DNA of 64,000 nucleotides from Rhynchonema sp. JSB1_4. Lineage: Eukaryota > Nematoda > Chromadorea > Monhysterida > Xyalidae. Below, in pieces: positions 17,961 to 29,100 of this stretch; the stretch's first letter is position 1; each line of letters opens with the position of its first letter. Location of the stretch: assembly GCA_030248065.1 (NCBI GenBank), contig JASAMV010000254.1:62001-126000 (forward strand). The letters run 5' to 3'. Below the pieces are notes generated by a model. That model was given only the letters and a program-made list of their open reading frames with translations, had not been told where the DNA came from and did no database searches. The translations under genes and the position numbers were made by a program.

Positions 17961-20795
17961 TTAATCCCCAAACAGTGCTGCCAAGCCACTACTCGACTTT
18001 TTCGGTGTCGTCGCCTGTTGTTGCATGAACGCTTCATCCTTGACATTCGGAAAGTTGCCGTGCGAGACAAAGTCCAAATTGACACCATAGAATTCGAAAC
18101 AATCGCGATGAATCCAGGCGTATTCCTGACAGGTCGAACCGCAGAGCAGATTCGGCGACCATTTGAACAGCTCGAAACCGGCGGACTCAATTTGAAACAT
18201 CAGCTGTTTGAATTTGTGGATCTTGTTCTGATCACTGTGCACCTCGGCAAACAGCTGACAAACACGCAGCTGTTTGTCCCTAATCATCTGGAAACAAAAG
18301 TTGACCAAATTATCAGTTGGATGCATTTAGTCCATTCGGAATGATGATGCCCTGATGCACTACCCGTCTGCGAAACCGGCACTAAATGGACAAAATTCAA
18401 TATTGCCGATCTTGTGCTGTCTGTATGCGTACCCTTCTGTTCGTTGCTGCTGCTTCTAGGCCCGAAAATTCAAGTCATAGTTGGACATCAGAAGTCCGGC
18501 TAACTCGACTGCTGCTTCATTGATTATTAGTTCCTGCGCTTGGGATTGAACTGTCTGGGCCAAAATCACTGAAAATGAATGTTGCCCTCGAGTTTGTTTT
18601 CTGATTCGTTGTTGTTATCATGCCCATCCATAAACAAATATCCACATGCTGCATAGATGTGCTCCTTGCAACCACAACCATGCCGACCTGCAATATATCG
18701 GGTACCACCTCATATTCGGCATCTTCAATGTCCATCTTTAAGAATTCGACTTCCTTGTGTCCGTGCGACGTGGCAAAACCGTGCACGGACACTGCGTTAT
18801 CGGGGTATCGGTCAGCACGTTGTTGCACTTTTTTCTTCACAAACGTCACGCTGAAGGATTATTATCTTGGCTGGTTGTTAGCAAAATGTTGCGACTTTAT
18901 CATGTATGCCTCTACAGTTCTCTCCATATTTGAATATTAGTGTGACGTTTTGCAGAAAAAACTTGCGTTTTGGTCAGGTTGCGAAACAAATTGTCATAAT
19001 CGCCCGGGTCCATCGACCAGATTTTGCAGTTCGGCACGGTTTTGGCCATCGACGTTTCCCAACTCACATCGCCACCGACACCTACATAATTTTATTTTTG
19101 CAAGACTTTGAAATGATGTCTGACACCTGTGATGTTACACTTATATATTTGGGCCAAACTAGGCAAAAAATAATATTATGATGCTTGAAAATGTTTCGTC
19201 GATTGCATAACAGCAGTAGGAGGAATGCGAACAAATACTGGGTAGAAAAGCTGCAAGCGAAAGCAAAAATTCTAGAGATCTATTAGAATCTTATTCCAGC
19301 AAGCGCCCCTCACCCAACGAGTACGCCACACACGAGTCACCGCGTTTTCTTGCCCGCCACGGCGCGCACATCCACTTGCCACCATCGACCACCTTGCCAA
19401 CGTGCACCAACAATGGACATTGAACTGTTGGCACCTGCATGGAGATGGGATGGGAGGAGTTGGAAACGGTTCAAATAGAAAAAACATGTATAGTAACGCC
19501 ACGCCAATACGAGCACAATCTCGGAGGTGGCAGATTACTGATTTTTCATACAGTACGTGGCTGCTGTTTTGGGAAATCTTACCCGTTGTTAGAATACCAT
19601 GTGGTGCATGAGGATTTCTCTTTCTATCCGTTTTGCAAGCGCGCCACCTGCGAAATCGGGCTCGTGTTGGCGTAGTTGGCCTTCACCAGGGACATGTGCA
19701 GTATGATTGAGCACCTCAGGCATTCAGCTGGCATCTTTGTTGCAACTGGGATCCTTGGTCGGGATCGGGATTGACTTGGATTTGACTTTGACTTGGCACA
19801 GAATGTTTTTGATCAGTACACACTGTTGTGAAGCAGCAGCCAGCTACTTGCGCACTGGTTGTGTGGCACACGCGCGTGTTATGCATGAACAAACACGGCC
19901 AGCTGGCTGAGGTTTCACGGATGGGTGCGAACATTTTCATGCGAAGTCAAAGTGTCAAACCCGGTCCAGGTCACAACTGGCCCTGGTGCCAGGAGAATGA
20001 ATGCTGCCCCACGTTTGTAATCACAAATTTGACTTGACGATTAAGAACCAGCCAACTTGATGCAATTAAAGACACAATTTTTGTCAAAACAACCAGTCAC
20101 GCCCGCTAACCACTTTCATCATCGTTCTCACATATCGGTCGCCGACGGGATACACTCTCTGTTTGCGTTGCCAATCAAAAACGCGGCGCAGTGATTCGGC
20201 ATCAGAAAGATCGTCACTCAAATCTGGATCTAGTTTCTGTTCTTTAATTTCGTTCGGCTGATTGGTCGTTGTATTATTACTGTTTGGGAACTGCTTCCCG
20301 GTTTGCTTCGCCAGACCGGTCAACCCCGCGCCAGTCTTTGGAATATCGGTGTTCATCGCGGCAGCAGTCTGATTTTTTGCCATTGTCTCCTGCTGACTCT
20401 CAGTTGAGTTTGACATCGCGGGACTTGGGATGCCGTGCTTTGCGGCTGAAAAGAAATCTTTGATTGAACTGACGTCTTAACTGACTTTCAGAAGGTAGTC
20501 CAAGAAATTAGTACCAACCCCAAGCTTTCCGTCGCTTATAAATGTCAGCCACATCTCTTGTCCCCGACGAGTGAGCCGTGATACCAGAATTGCCCACCTT
20601 GGTCACAATTACCATATTTGATTGGTCTTTTTCATTGTTCGTTTGGTCGACTGATGGCTGCTTTACGGGATTGCCCTCGCTTTCACTGACACGTGAAACA
20701 TCACTCACTGGCACTATAGCGTACAGCACGATGATTGTAATGAAGGCGAACAATAAGAAGGGCAGAGCTTGGTCGAGACAACGAGCGGGCATCAT
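17961..20795 (-). CDS. FkbM/METTL24-like methyltransferase, type II membrane protein (copy A)
   Basis: Probable SAM-dependent methyltransferase of the FkbM-domain family; substrate unknown. Exons: 20795-20519, 20445-20111, 19434-19314, 19081-18967, 18850-18688, 18287-17961 (stop TAA); phases 1, 0, 1, 2 and 0 match. About 414 residues. A short cytoplasmic N-terminus precedes one membrane segment (LPFLLFAFITIIVLYAIV), so the catalytic part faces the lumen; a low-complexity stem follows. The domain shows GKVVDGGKWMCAPW, SCVAYSLG, VSWETSM, NCKIWSMDPG, FLKMDIEDAEYEVVPDIL and CFEFYGVNLDFVSHGNFP, in the order usual for METTL24-like proteins. The donor after 18967 reads GCAAGT, a GC-AG intron, where copy B has GTCAGT. 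Tandem paralogue of the gene at 21.2-23.3 kb. Confidence 0.88.
19548..19685 (+). repeat. Dispersed repeat, paired with 54160-54305
   Basis: Shares GTGGCTGCTG, TTGGGAAAT, GATTTTCTCTTTCTAT-type and GAAATCGGGCTCGTGTTGG words in the same order with 54160-54305. It lies in a methyltransferase A intron. No terminal repeats or open frame seen. Confidence 0.7.
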
Positions 20796-21194
20796 TTGCG
20801 TGTCAAAAATTAGTTTTTTTCCGAAGAGCTAAAGTTGGTGTTTTTGAGACATGATGCACATGCGTCTATATGCTGATGCTATGGTGTTGTGCCACATGTG
20901 TTTTGTTAGGCGCCATTGACGCAGAGACTACACGGAACAAAACAAAATTTCTGTACTCTTACAAATAGCGCGATAACTCAAGCGTTGCTAAAACTGACAA
21001 CGTGGCAACAAATTGCGCGTATTTTTTTGGAACCAGTTGATTTCTGTTCGAAAGACACGACCATTGCACAGTCAGACGCAACATAAACGAAGCAAATTTG
21101 AACCGCGCAAAATAATTGCTTTCAATCCGAACAAATAAACGCACTTTTAACCTCAAACAATAAATTTGACATCATGCACTTTGAAATCACGATA

Positions 21195-23326
21195 TCACCC
21201 CACAATTCTATCCCACGCACTTCGTGGTTTGTCACTTGTCGATGTCGGAAACTGCCAGAAAGTGTCGGTGTCAGCTGTGACGTCCGGAAAGTTGTTATGG
21301 GAAACGAAATTCAGATTGACACCATAGAATTCAAAACAGTCGCGATGAATCCAGGCGTATTCCTGACAGCCAGCACCGCACAGCAGATTCGGCGACCATT
21401 TGAACAGCTCGAACCCGGCGGACTCGATTTGAAACATCAGCTGTTTGTACTGTTGGTTGCGGTTCTGATTGCTGTGCGTCTCGATGTACATTTGGCACAC
21501 CACTAGCTGCTTGTCGCTGATCATCTGAAATCACTCTGGTCAAGCGCAATTTTCAGTAACAGCCAGGTGCGAAGGGCACATTTTGCAATCTCGGAATGCA
21601 CTGAATTGTGCTTTTTCGGGTTCCCGCGTCGATCTGCCCTCGCAGACTGGCGGTGCACCAGGTCATCGTCAACGCAAATGCACCAGATGAGCACGTCACA
21701 CCGAAAAACACGCGACCAGATTCTATGTGCGCGTGAAACATCACAAAGATGCTCAGAGATCATCTTGGGTGATCCTTTGTTGGCTGATCTGGGACCCGAT
21801 TCACTCAACTGATCCGACTTAGTAGACCAGAAGGCCTGACTAAGACTTATTCGTTGTCGTTGGCTAAATTAACCCCCAGTTTCCAACTTTTTTGAAACTG
21901 AACGTAGATTTGAAACGTGAACCGCACCTTGCTACCTAGATCAAGCCACCAACCTGCAGTATATCGGGTACCACGTCGTACTCCGAAGCTTCAATGTCCA
22001 TTTTTAAGAATTCAATCTGTTTGTGTCCGTGTGAAGTCGCGAAGCTGTGAACTGATAGGGCGTGAGGGGCGTATTTTTCTGCGCGTTTCTGCACCTCTTT
22101 CTTGATGAAGGTGACACTGGAAAACAGACAGAAATTGTTGAGGTGCTGGCGCATTCCGAAATACATATTGCGTTGTTCCCACTGACGTTTTTGTGATATT
22201 GACGAACAAACTCTTGTAATTGCCCGGGTCCATCGACCAGATTTTGCAGTTGGGCACAATTTTGGTCATCGACGTTTCCCAACTCACATCGCCACCGACA
22301 CCTGCATTATTTTGTTTTTGCAGACTTTGAAATTATGTCTAATTTTGAGGGAGTGGGTTATTATTGGCAACAATCTACATCCTGGACTCCACTTTCACAC
22401 TATGTCCACACTCACCCAACGAGTACGCCACACACGAGTCACCGCGTTTTCTTGCCCGCCACGGCGCGCACATCCACTTGCCACCATCGACCACCTTGCC
22501 GACGTGCACCAACAACGGACATTGAACTGTAGGCACCTGCATGGAATAGTAGGGGACAAAAACCATTTGCAATCGTGACCATCTAGTATGCCACCATGGT
22601 GTATATGCATTGCATGCCTTAGCTTTAGTTGACGCTTACTGTTTGCAACTCGCTGATGCAAACTGAAAAAGAAGCTGATGTATCACCAACTCACTATTCG
22701 CATCATGACTTTATAGTATCGTTCCCCGGGTGGATAGTCGCGTTGTGTGCGTTGCCAACTGAACATCCGTCGCATCGATACATAATCGGGTAGATCGTCA
22801 CTCAGAGGTTGCTCGATTTGCACAACAGGCTTCACAGCCGATGCTGGTGGTGTCGTTCTTGTTGAACCGAACTGTTGGTCGAGCGAGTCTGTTTTGTTCC
22901 CATTTAGGGGTGGTGACAATTGTTTGGTAACAAGTGATCTCGCTTCAGTAACGTCTTTTGTCAAGGTCGACGGGATGACGACGGACGTTGGTTTTCCGGC
23001 TGTAAACATCTTTCGGAAACATGTGGAATATTTAAAACACAAAATGGAAACACTCTTGCAACCCAAGCAAAGCAGGCCAGACGGAACCAACGCGTTGTTG
23101 TTCTCGCAGCAGCCATCACAAAGTCTGCGTAATCTGATGTTTCACGGTTCTGCCATGCAGCCTTTGCCACCTGCACGTTGTTTTCTTGCGCAATGTTTTG
23201 ATCCTCTCTGTCAGCAGCATAGGATATAACTTGACGCGTTGCTGGTACGCCGGCATAAAGTAAGATGATTGTTATGAACGCAAACAACAATACCGGCAGT
23301 GCTTGATCGAGACAACGCGTGATCAT
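21195..23326 (-). CDS. FkbM/METTL24-like methyltransferase, type II membrane protein (copy B)
   Basis: Paralogue of copy A in the same orientation, 400 bp upstream of it in genomic order. Exons: 23326 to an uncertain donor (about 23.05-23.16 kb), 22999-22695, 22536-22416, 22301-22187, 22116-21954, 21524-21195 (stop). The N-terminus RCLDQALPVLLFAFITIILL repeats the membrane segment of copy A. The domain shows GKVVDGGKWMC, VSWETSM, WSMDPG, FLKMDIEASEYDVVPDILQ and CFEFYGVNLNFVSHNNFP. Exon sizes of the third, fourth and fifth exons are identical to copy A (121, 115 and 163 nt). The end of exon 1 is unclear: the run of G at the copy A donor is one base shorter here, and the aligned donor would be out of phase with exon 22999-22695. 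Confidence 0.86.
21600..21705 (-). repeat. Dispersed ~130-bp family, copy in methyltransferase B intron
   Basis: Words GTGCACCAGGTCATCGTC, AAATGCACCAGATG and CACGTCACACC match the family. Sense orientation, in the intron between exons 22116-21954 and 21524-21195. Confidence 0.65.
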
Positions 23327-23779
23327 AGTGGGTTGCGTTTGTGATGTTTCAAAAAGTCCAATCTTGTCTTACACGCAGTCGCTGTACGACATTTTATGCA
23401 CCGCGCCCAGTTGGCACAAGCGATTGTGCCCACCTGTAGGCGCATACAAGGCAATCATGCGTAAACAAATCGGCTGTATTATACGACGGAATCAATACCT
23501 ACAACCAGAACCGCCTATTTTCGAAATTGGCGTCCCGTGTTGGCTCTAATGGGGACCAGCCATACAACATTCAGCGCCAAACTGGAAGGAGAAAGAAAAA
23601 ACAGACAAAGAAACAATAGTCTGGTCGCCTCCAGCACATTACAGTACAACATTCAGTTGGTGAGAACACCTCTGGCCAATTGACCTCCAAAAAGGACCTG
23701 GAGCATGCGGATCTTATTGTTCAAGTAAAACATCACTGCTGCGCACAAAAGTGCAAGCCAGTGAGAGAGGGCAACAGGT

Positions 23780-24190
23780 AAGTCGGGAGCCAGCAGCGCG
23801 GTAAATTCCAGTTCCGCCAGTGTATATCTTGCTGCTGCCGTTTAAAAGCTCGTAGTTGGATCTGCGTGCGTGGTCTCGGTCCGCCTTACGGGTGTGTACT
23901 GAAGACCGCAGCACTGAGCAGCCGGTGCAATCCTTCATGCCCTGCTTGACCGTGTATTCTGGCAGGTTTGCTTTGAAAAAAACTCGCTTGACTATTTGTG
24001 CATGGAATAATGGAATAGGAGCTTGGTTCTATTTTGTTGGTTTTCGGAGCACGAGCTAATGATTAAGAGGGACAGACAGGGGCATTCGTACTGCGACGTT
24101 AGAGATGAAATTCTTGGATATGTCGCAAGACGCATTATACTGCGAAAGCATTTGCCAAGAATGTTTTCATCAATCAAGAACAAAAGTTTT
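23780..24190 (+). pseudogene. 18S rRNA pseudogene fragment (central region including V4)
   Basis: Near-canonical blocks occur in order: GCCAGCAGCGCGGTAA and TTCCAG, AAAAGCTCGTAGTTGGATCT, GTGCAATCCTTCATGCCC, TTCTATTTTGTTGGTTTTCG, TAATGATTAAGAGGGACAG, GGGGCATTCGTACTGCG, GATGAAATTCTTGGAT, GCGAAAGCATTTGCCAAGAA and ATCAAGAAC. Many substitutions and indels fall at positions that are invariant in working 18S, so this is a decayed copy of about 410 bp. No flanking 5.8S or 28S seen. The V4 part resembles flatworm 18S as I remember it. Confidence 0.88.
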
Positions 24191-24671
24191 GCACATTAAT
24201 CACGACACAGACAACAGGTTCACAAGCTACATTTTTGATTCTGTCCTTTAGGCCATGTTCCGTGTTCCGGTTTCTGTGTTGAACCTAAGTGCGCCCTTTG
24301 ACTTTTTGGTACTGGCACATGTGACATCGTTATCATAAAACCGACACGACACCACAGTACCAACCAAAACAATATAATAATCAATAATAGGCTAAAGCAA
24401 CAAAATTATTGTTTGCAATCAAACTGAAACCCCATACTCGCGCCAATTTGCAGTCTTGTTTTGTTTCATGCGGACTCTGGCCTGAGTCACCCCGATGCTT
24501 TCTTTATTGTTGTCATAATTAAGGAGGAAAAGTTAGGAGCCCGCATATTTTATGATGGCGTTTCTGCTGTTGCGCTGCAAGCAAATTATACATGACAGAA
24601 TGGCACAGGACTACTCACAAATTGTAAAACCAGCCTCGGCTTGCGTTGCTCTGGCAGCGTCGAATATCGTA

Positions 24672-24862
24672 TAGTCTAACCACCTGCTCATGAGACACTG
24701 GTGCGGTTCTGGTACGGCTTTCGAAACTTTTCAAAAACAAAAGAATGAAAAATCGACTATGCATAACCTTGCCCCATTTGTCTCTCTTTTGTTTTCGAAA
24801 TATTTCGAAACACGTGGAACCGTAATAGTCATGAAGCGTCTCATGAGCTCGTGGTTAGACTA
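24672..24862. mobile_element. Short inverted-repeat element with TA flanks (copy 1)
   Basis: Left end TA-GTCTAACCACCTGCTCATGA and right end TCATGAGCTCGTGGTTAGAC-TA are inverted repeats of about 25 bp. The interior of about 140 bp has no reading frame. Flanking TA on both sides suggests a Tc1/mariner-type non-autonomous element. A second copy is at 54311-54665. Confidence 0.75.
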
Positions 24863-25187
24863 GGATGACCAGTTTTTTGACTGGAGTATGTTGTGGATTG
24901 CCAGGTAACTTTGAAGGAACTTTGCACACAGCACATCTAGGTTGCATGCTATTCGACATATCGGAAAACTCAGGACAGCCGAGCCCCAGAAACTAAATGA
25001 CGGATGGCCCCTGTACATAATTCAATATTAGTGTTGGTTGATTTTGTTTCCGGACAATTGGGCTAGACCCATATCACGACGAGATGAGAACCGCCATCGC
25101 ATGTCTATTGGCACTAAATTACCTTACTTTGCAGATTATGGTTCCCTTCAGCTTGGTTTGTAAGCTAAATCTTTGGTCGCCAACGCA

Positions 25188-25295
25188 AGGCGTCGACGCT
25201 GGCCGTCAACTCAGCCAGCCAAGACCACACAGCAGCCCTAAATGAGCGCGGTGCACACATGGCGTGAGGTCTTCGTTGACGGCCAGTGTTGACAA
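25188..25295. repeat. Imperfect inverted repeat forming a ~100-nt hairpin
   Basis: Arms GACGCTGGCCGTCAAC (about 25196) and GTTGACGGCCAGTGTTG (about 25276) pair almost fully. Inner words AAGACC and GGTCTT pair next. It could be a short palindromic element or a structured RNA; transcription is unknown. Confidence 0.5.
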
Positions 25296-26128
25296 TGTGC
25301 GTTTACCACATTCGTATTAGCCATAGTTTTCGACAGAGCGGCACAAAGTTCGGCCTGATGATAATCCGCCTGTCAGCTGGCACAAACAATACAGATAAAA
25401 TTCCATTTATCACCAAAAGCCCCCTGTTTGCACTCTTGAAAGCGGCGGTAAATAAATGGGGGCAAACAAAGCAGCATATGCAGCGACTCTATAGCAACAA
25501 GCTCTATCATCAGCGGAGGGTTGCGCCACACCGTCGTGCATGCTGCATCACAACTGACTGTGTGGTATAATCGGTATTATAACCGAAAGGCAATCATTTT
25601 CGCCAGTGTATAGGTACAAGCTTCCAATTTTAGCATGCATGACAACAAAAGTCCACTCCCCTCAATATCTGTTACACTGTATCTCGTTCATTCTGAGCAA
25701 TGCTCTTGACTTGTTTTCAAAATTGATGTAGCCCAAAGAATAACCTGGGAATACCGGTTTCGTCTTAGTATGATGCGCCTTGATTTAGATATCAGTTTTC
25801 TGGTTTTCTAGGCGCTCTATCATTAGTTCCGCCCGCATGTCACAAATTTTTCAACTATTTGCTTCTATACATATAGTTGCTGCGGATCGGACTGGCTTTT
25901 TTGACAAAAAGTCGTTGCCAATACATGACTAAATGAATAGCTGAGCCCAGTCCTGGTCACGTTTTACGCGACTCTTCAATTGAAGGTTGACCGTTGGAGA
26001 AAATGGCTGCAAACAAATCTCTAAAATTTATGATAACCAACCGCAAATAAAAAAAATTTGGCGCAGCAGACGGTTTTACAGGCTGAAAACGCCTGTGATC
26101 GAGGAGACCACAAGACCAGCGACGCACA

Positions 26129-29100
26129 ATGGGCAGTGAAATATCGAAAAGTATCTGCAAAGCGCCGGATTCATTCCCGCTGTTCACACTGCGCTACCAT
26201 CAGTCAAGCGGCGTGTTCAGCACACTGCATGCACCAGAAAAGGTGGTCGATGCTCTCGAACGACAAGTGACTAGGGCCTGGCCAGGTGGGAAATCGGTTC
26301 GGTGCTATTCTTGGACGACCGTGTGCTGTTCGGATCCCATGACCATCTGGTGCATTCTCACTGACGATGACCTGGTGCACCGTCCGTCTGTGAGAATACA
26401 GATCGAAAAGGGCAAACACGAACACGCTGGTTGCACAATTCCCATTGTGGTCTCTAACTTGGTCACATCTGGCTCAATTTCAAAGTACCATACGATCAAC
26501 ACTATTATGTATTTCTTGAGCCTTTATCAACATTTCAGTTCATGTTCAATCATTCGCTCATTCGGTGCTGCTTGAGGAGTCGACAATTCGCATTTACAAC
26601 CGAACAATTAGCCAACATTTCTCCCATAATTTCAGGCAGCGACAAAAGCGAGCCGCATCCGACGGTGACCGCCTTCAAACTCAAGTTGCCTTCAACGATT
26701 GAGGCCAAAGATCTATGGAACGATCCGACAGCCATTGTGGCCTACTGTCGAATATTCGAACAATTCAACAAGCTCGGTTATCGACTGCTGATGGCGCCTG
26801 ACCTGTTCTTGACGCTCGAAGATCCCGAGCTGATGTTTTATAAGGATTTGAGCGCGGTTAGACACCCTTGTTTTGATATTTGATCATTCAATGTTCAAGA
26901 CGTTATTTGACCGCGGGATCATTCCGTGACTGATTTTCGGACGTTTCTTTTGATTTTTTCGCAATTTCTGCGCCGTTCGAATTTGCTGAAATCTTCTGAA
27001 TTTTGAACTTACAAATATTTGTTTAGAAATCACGTCGTTTTTGGTTGGCGGCCTTTCTCACATGGTTATTACCCGTTCTTGGCAAATTGATGTGGCTCGG
27101 CTGATGTTTCAGCAGCCATATAAAGGCCAAGTGTTCGCACTGCGCATCACCGATGTCGACTTGCTGCTATTGATCAATGCGAGCTCGGATGTCGTGGACT
27201 TGGTGTCATCGGCCATCGGCGATTGTCGCAAACTGTCGAAAACTGAATCGTTGACGAATGCGACACGATTTCGGATCGAGGGCAAGCCGTGGAGTCAGAC
27301 AACGATCGATCAGGTGGTGCATATATGGTTGTGAAGCATCTGGGTTGATATAAAGTTTTGTGATTGCGATATACCGAGCATGAAACTGGGTTGTGAGCGT
27401 TCCAATCGCAAACATAAAACTGCGGGTGTCGTGTGCGTCTTTGTGTGGTCATTTTGTCAACTGATGCACTTTGCACTGACGATGATCTGGTGCACCACCG
27501 TTTGTGAAAACAGAGGGCGAAACAGGCAACCAAAAAAGCGCATTGCTGTCTGTCAGGTATTGAACGCACACACCAGTTTTCATGAACTGAAGAACTGAGC
27601 TTCAATTTTATGAAATAAAAACAGAAAAAGACAAAATGTGATGCGTTTTTTTCTGTTGCTCTTCAGCAATACAGCGTCCAACAGAAGTCGATTGCGGCCA
27701 ACATCATCATTCAGCTGTTCACCAAGCTGGCCAACGCTGGATACAAGCACATCGGCAATGTTTGCTTGGATGGTGATCAGGATACCATGTTTTTCACAAA
27801 GGTTTGTGTCCGATGTACTCTTTGACCATCGTAGGTAGGAGCATCTTGATCGCTGTGCGTGAATTATGATTTCCAGGGCGACGTTCCACTTGGTCCCAGC
27901 GATTTCGGCGTGATTCTGCTCACCAACACCAACGGAATGTCCTGTTTCGGCATGCCATCGAATATTCACGATGAAATCAGAGATTGTCTGAAACAGGACT
28001 GGAAAGCAGGGTTGAGGAGCGAAATGAAACATAAACAGAATGTGAGTGGTCAGCCTCAGGCTTATTAGGTGCATTTGCACTGATGATGACCTGGTCCGAC
28101 AGCCGTTGATGAAAACAGCTTGAAACAGGCAACCAAAAAGCGCTGTGATTATAAATGGCTGCTCCAAATTCTAGAAAATTTACTTTGTAATGCCGCCGTA
28201 ATAAAAAACCGTAGTCATGGCCACAGCCATCACGTTCAAATTATGGCCCGACCAACGCATGGTCATGAAGTTGGACCAAAAAAATCATAAATGCACAAGT
28301 AAAAGTAATTCAGATTGTCGAATACAAGCTGGTCGGCGACCCGTGGATTTCGTCGGCGAGTCGCGAGAATCCGAACGCCGCCCGTCATTTGTTGATGTCG
28401 TTGTTGGGCAGATTGGAAGCGAATGGATGGCTGTTGGAATGCGCCGTCGATCTGTCGAGCGCCATTGATGATAAATCGGTGGGTGGCTGGGGACATTGAT
28501 GGGAAGGCTGGTAGATCAGCACCAGCTGGGAAGCTATGCTATACGGCATATCGTGCAACGGGGCTTTCCCCGGATTGGATGGGCACATCGACAGCGGAAA
28601 TTCAAGACGAGAACGTTTGGAATGGCCATTTGTGTATTACCTGGGTGAAATGAATACCTAGAAATGGAAATGCTGCAGTTTGGCAAATCCAGATTTGATC
28701 ACAGGTACGAGTCGTCGGACCTGAACCATGTTCTGTCAAGTATTGCTCATTAGGCTCACACGTTCTCGTTCCCAATGTGGGTCTAAGGACGGGATAAACC
28801 TCAGGTCGGGACGGACAATGAAGCACTGCTTTCTTCAGACATTCGTATTCCGCAACGGTCACCCCCGCACGTCCCGAATGGTAACCGTTCAACCGATCGG
28901 CAGCAATCAATTGTGGTTGGTGAATGCCGATTCGGAGTTGACGAAAACGATCGATAAAGTGCTCAACAATGTGCTGGGACGAAAAGGGGTCGACTCGAGA
29001 AGTGAGTTGATAGGATTAATTTTGATTAACAATTATGATTTTTCCACTTTTTATTGAAGTGAATTCTAAAGCAACTCGTAAGAATCATCGTCCGTATAAG

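Larger units (their letters stand above)
23327..26128. other. Divergent spacer between methyltransferase B (-) and the three-repeat gene (+)
   Basis: No coding exon recognised. It holds an 18S rRNA fragment (23.78-24.19 kb), a TA-flanked inverted-repeat element (24.67-24.86 kb) and a hairpin-forming segment (25.19-25.30 kb). It must also contain promoters for both flanking genes. Confidence 0.55.

Noticed and set aside
23856..24059. Short plus-strand reading frame
   Set aside because: It lies wholly inside the 18S rRNA pseudogene.
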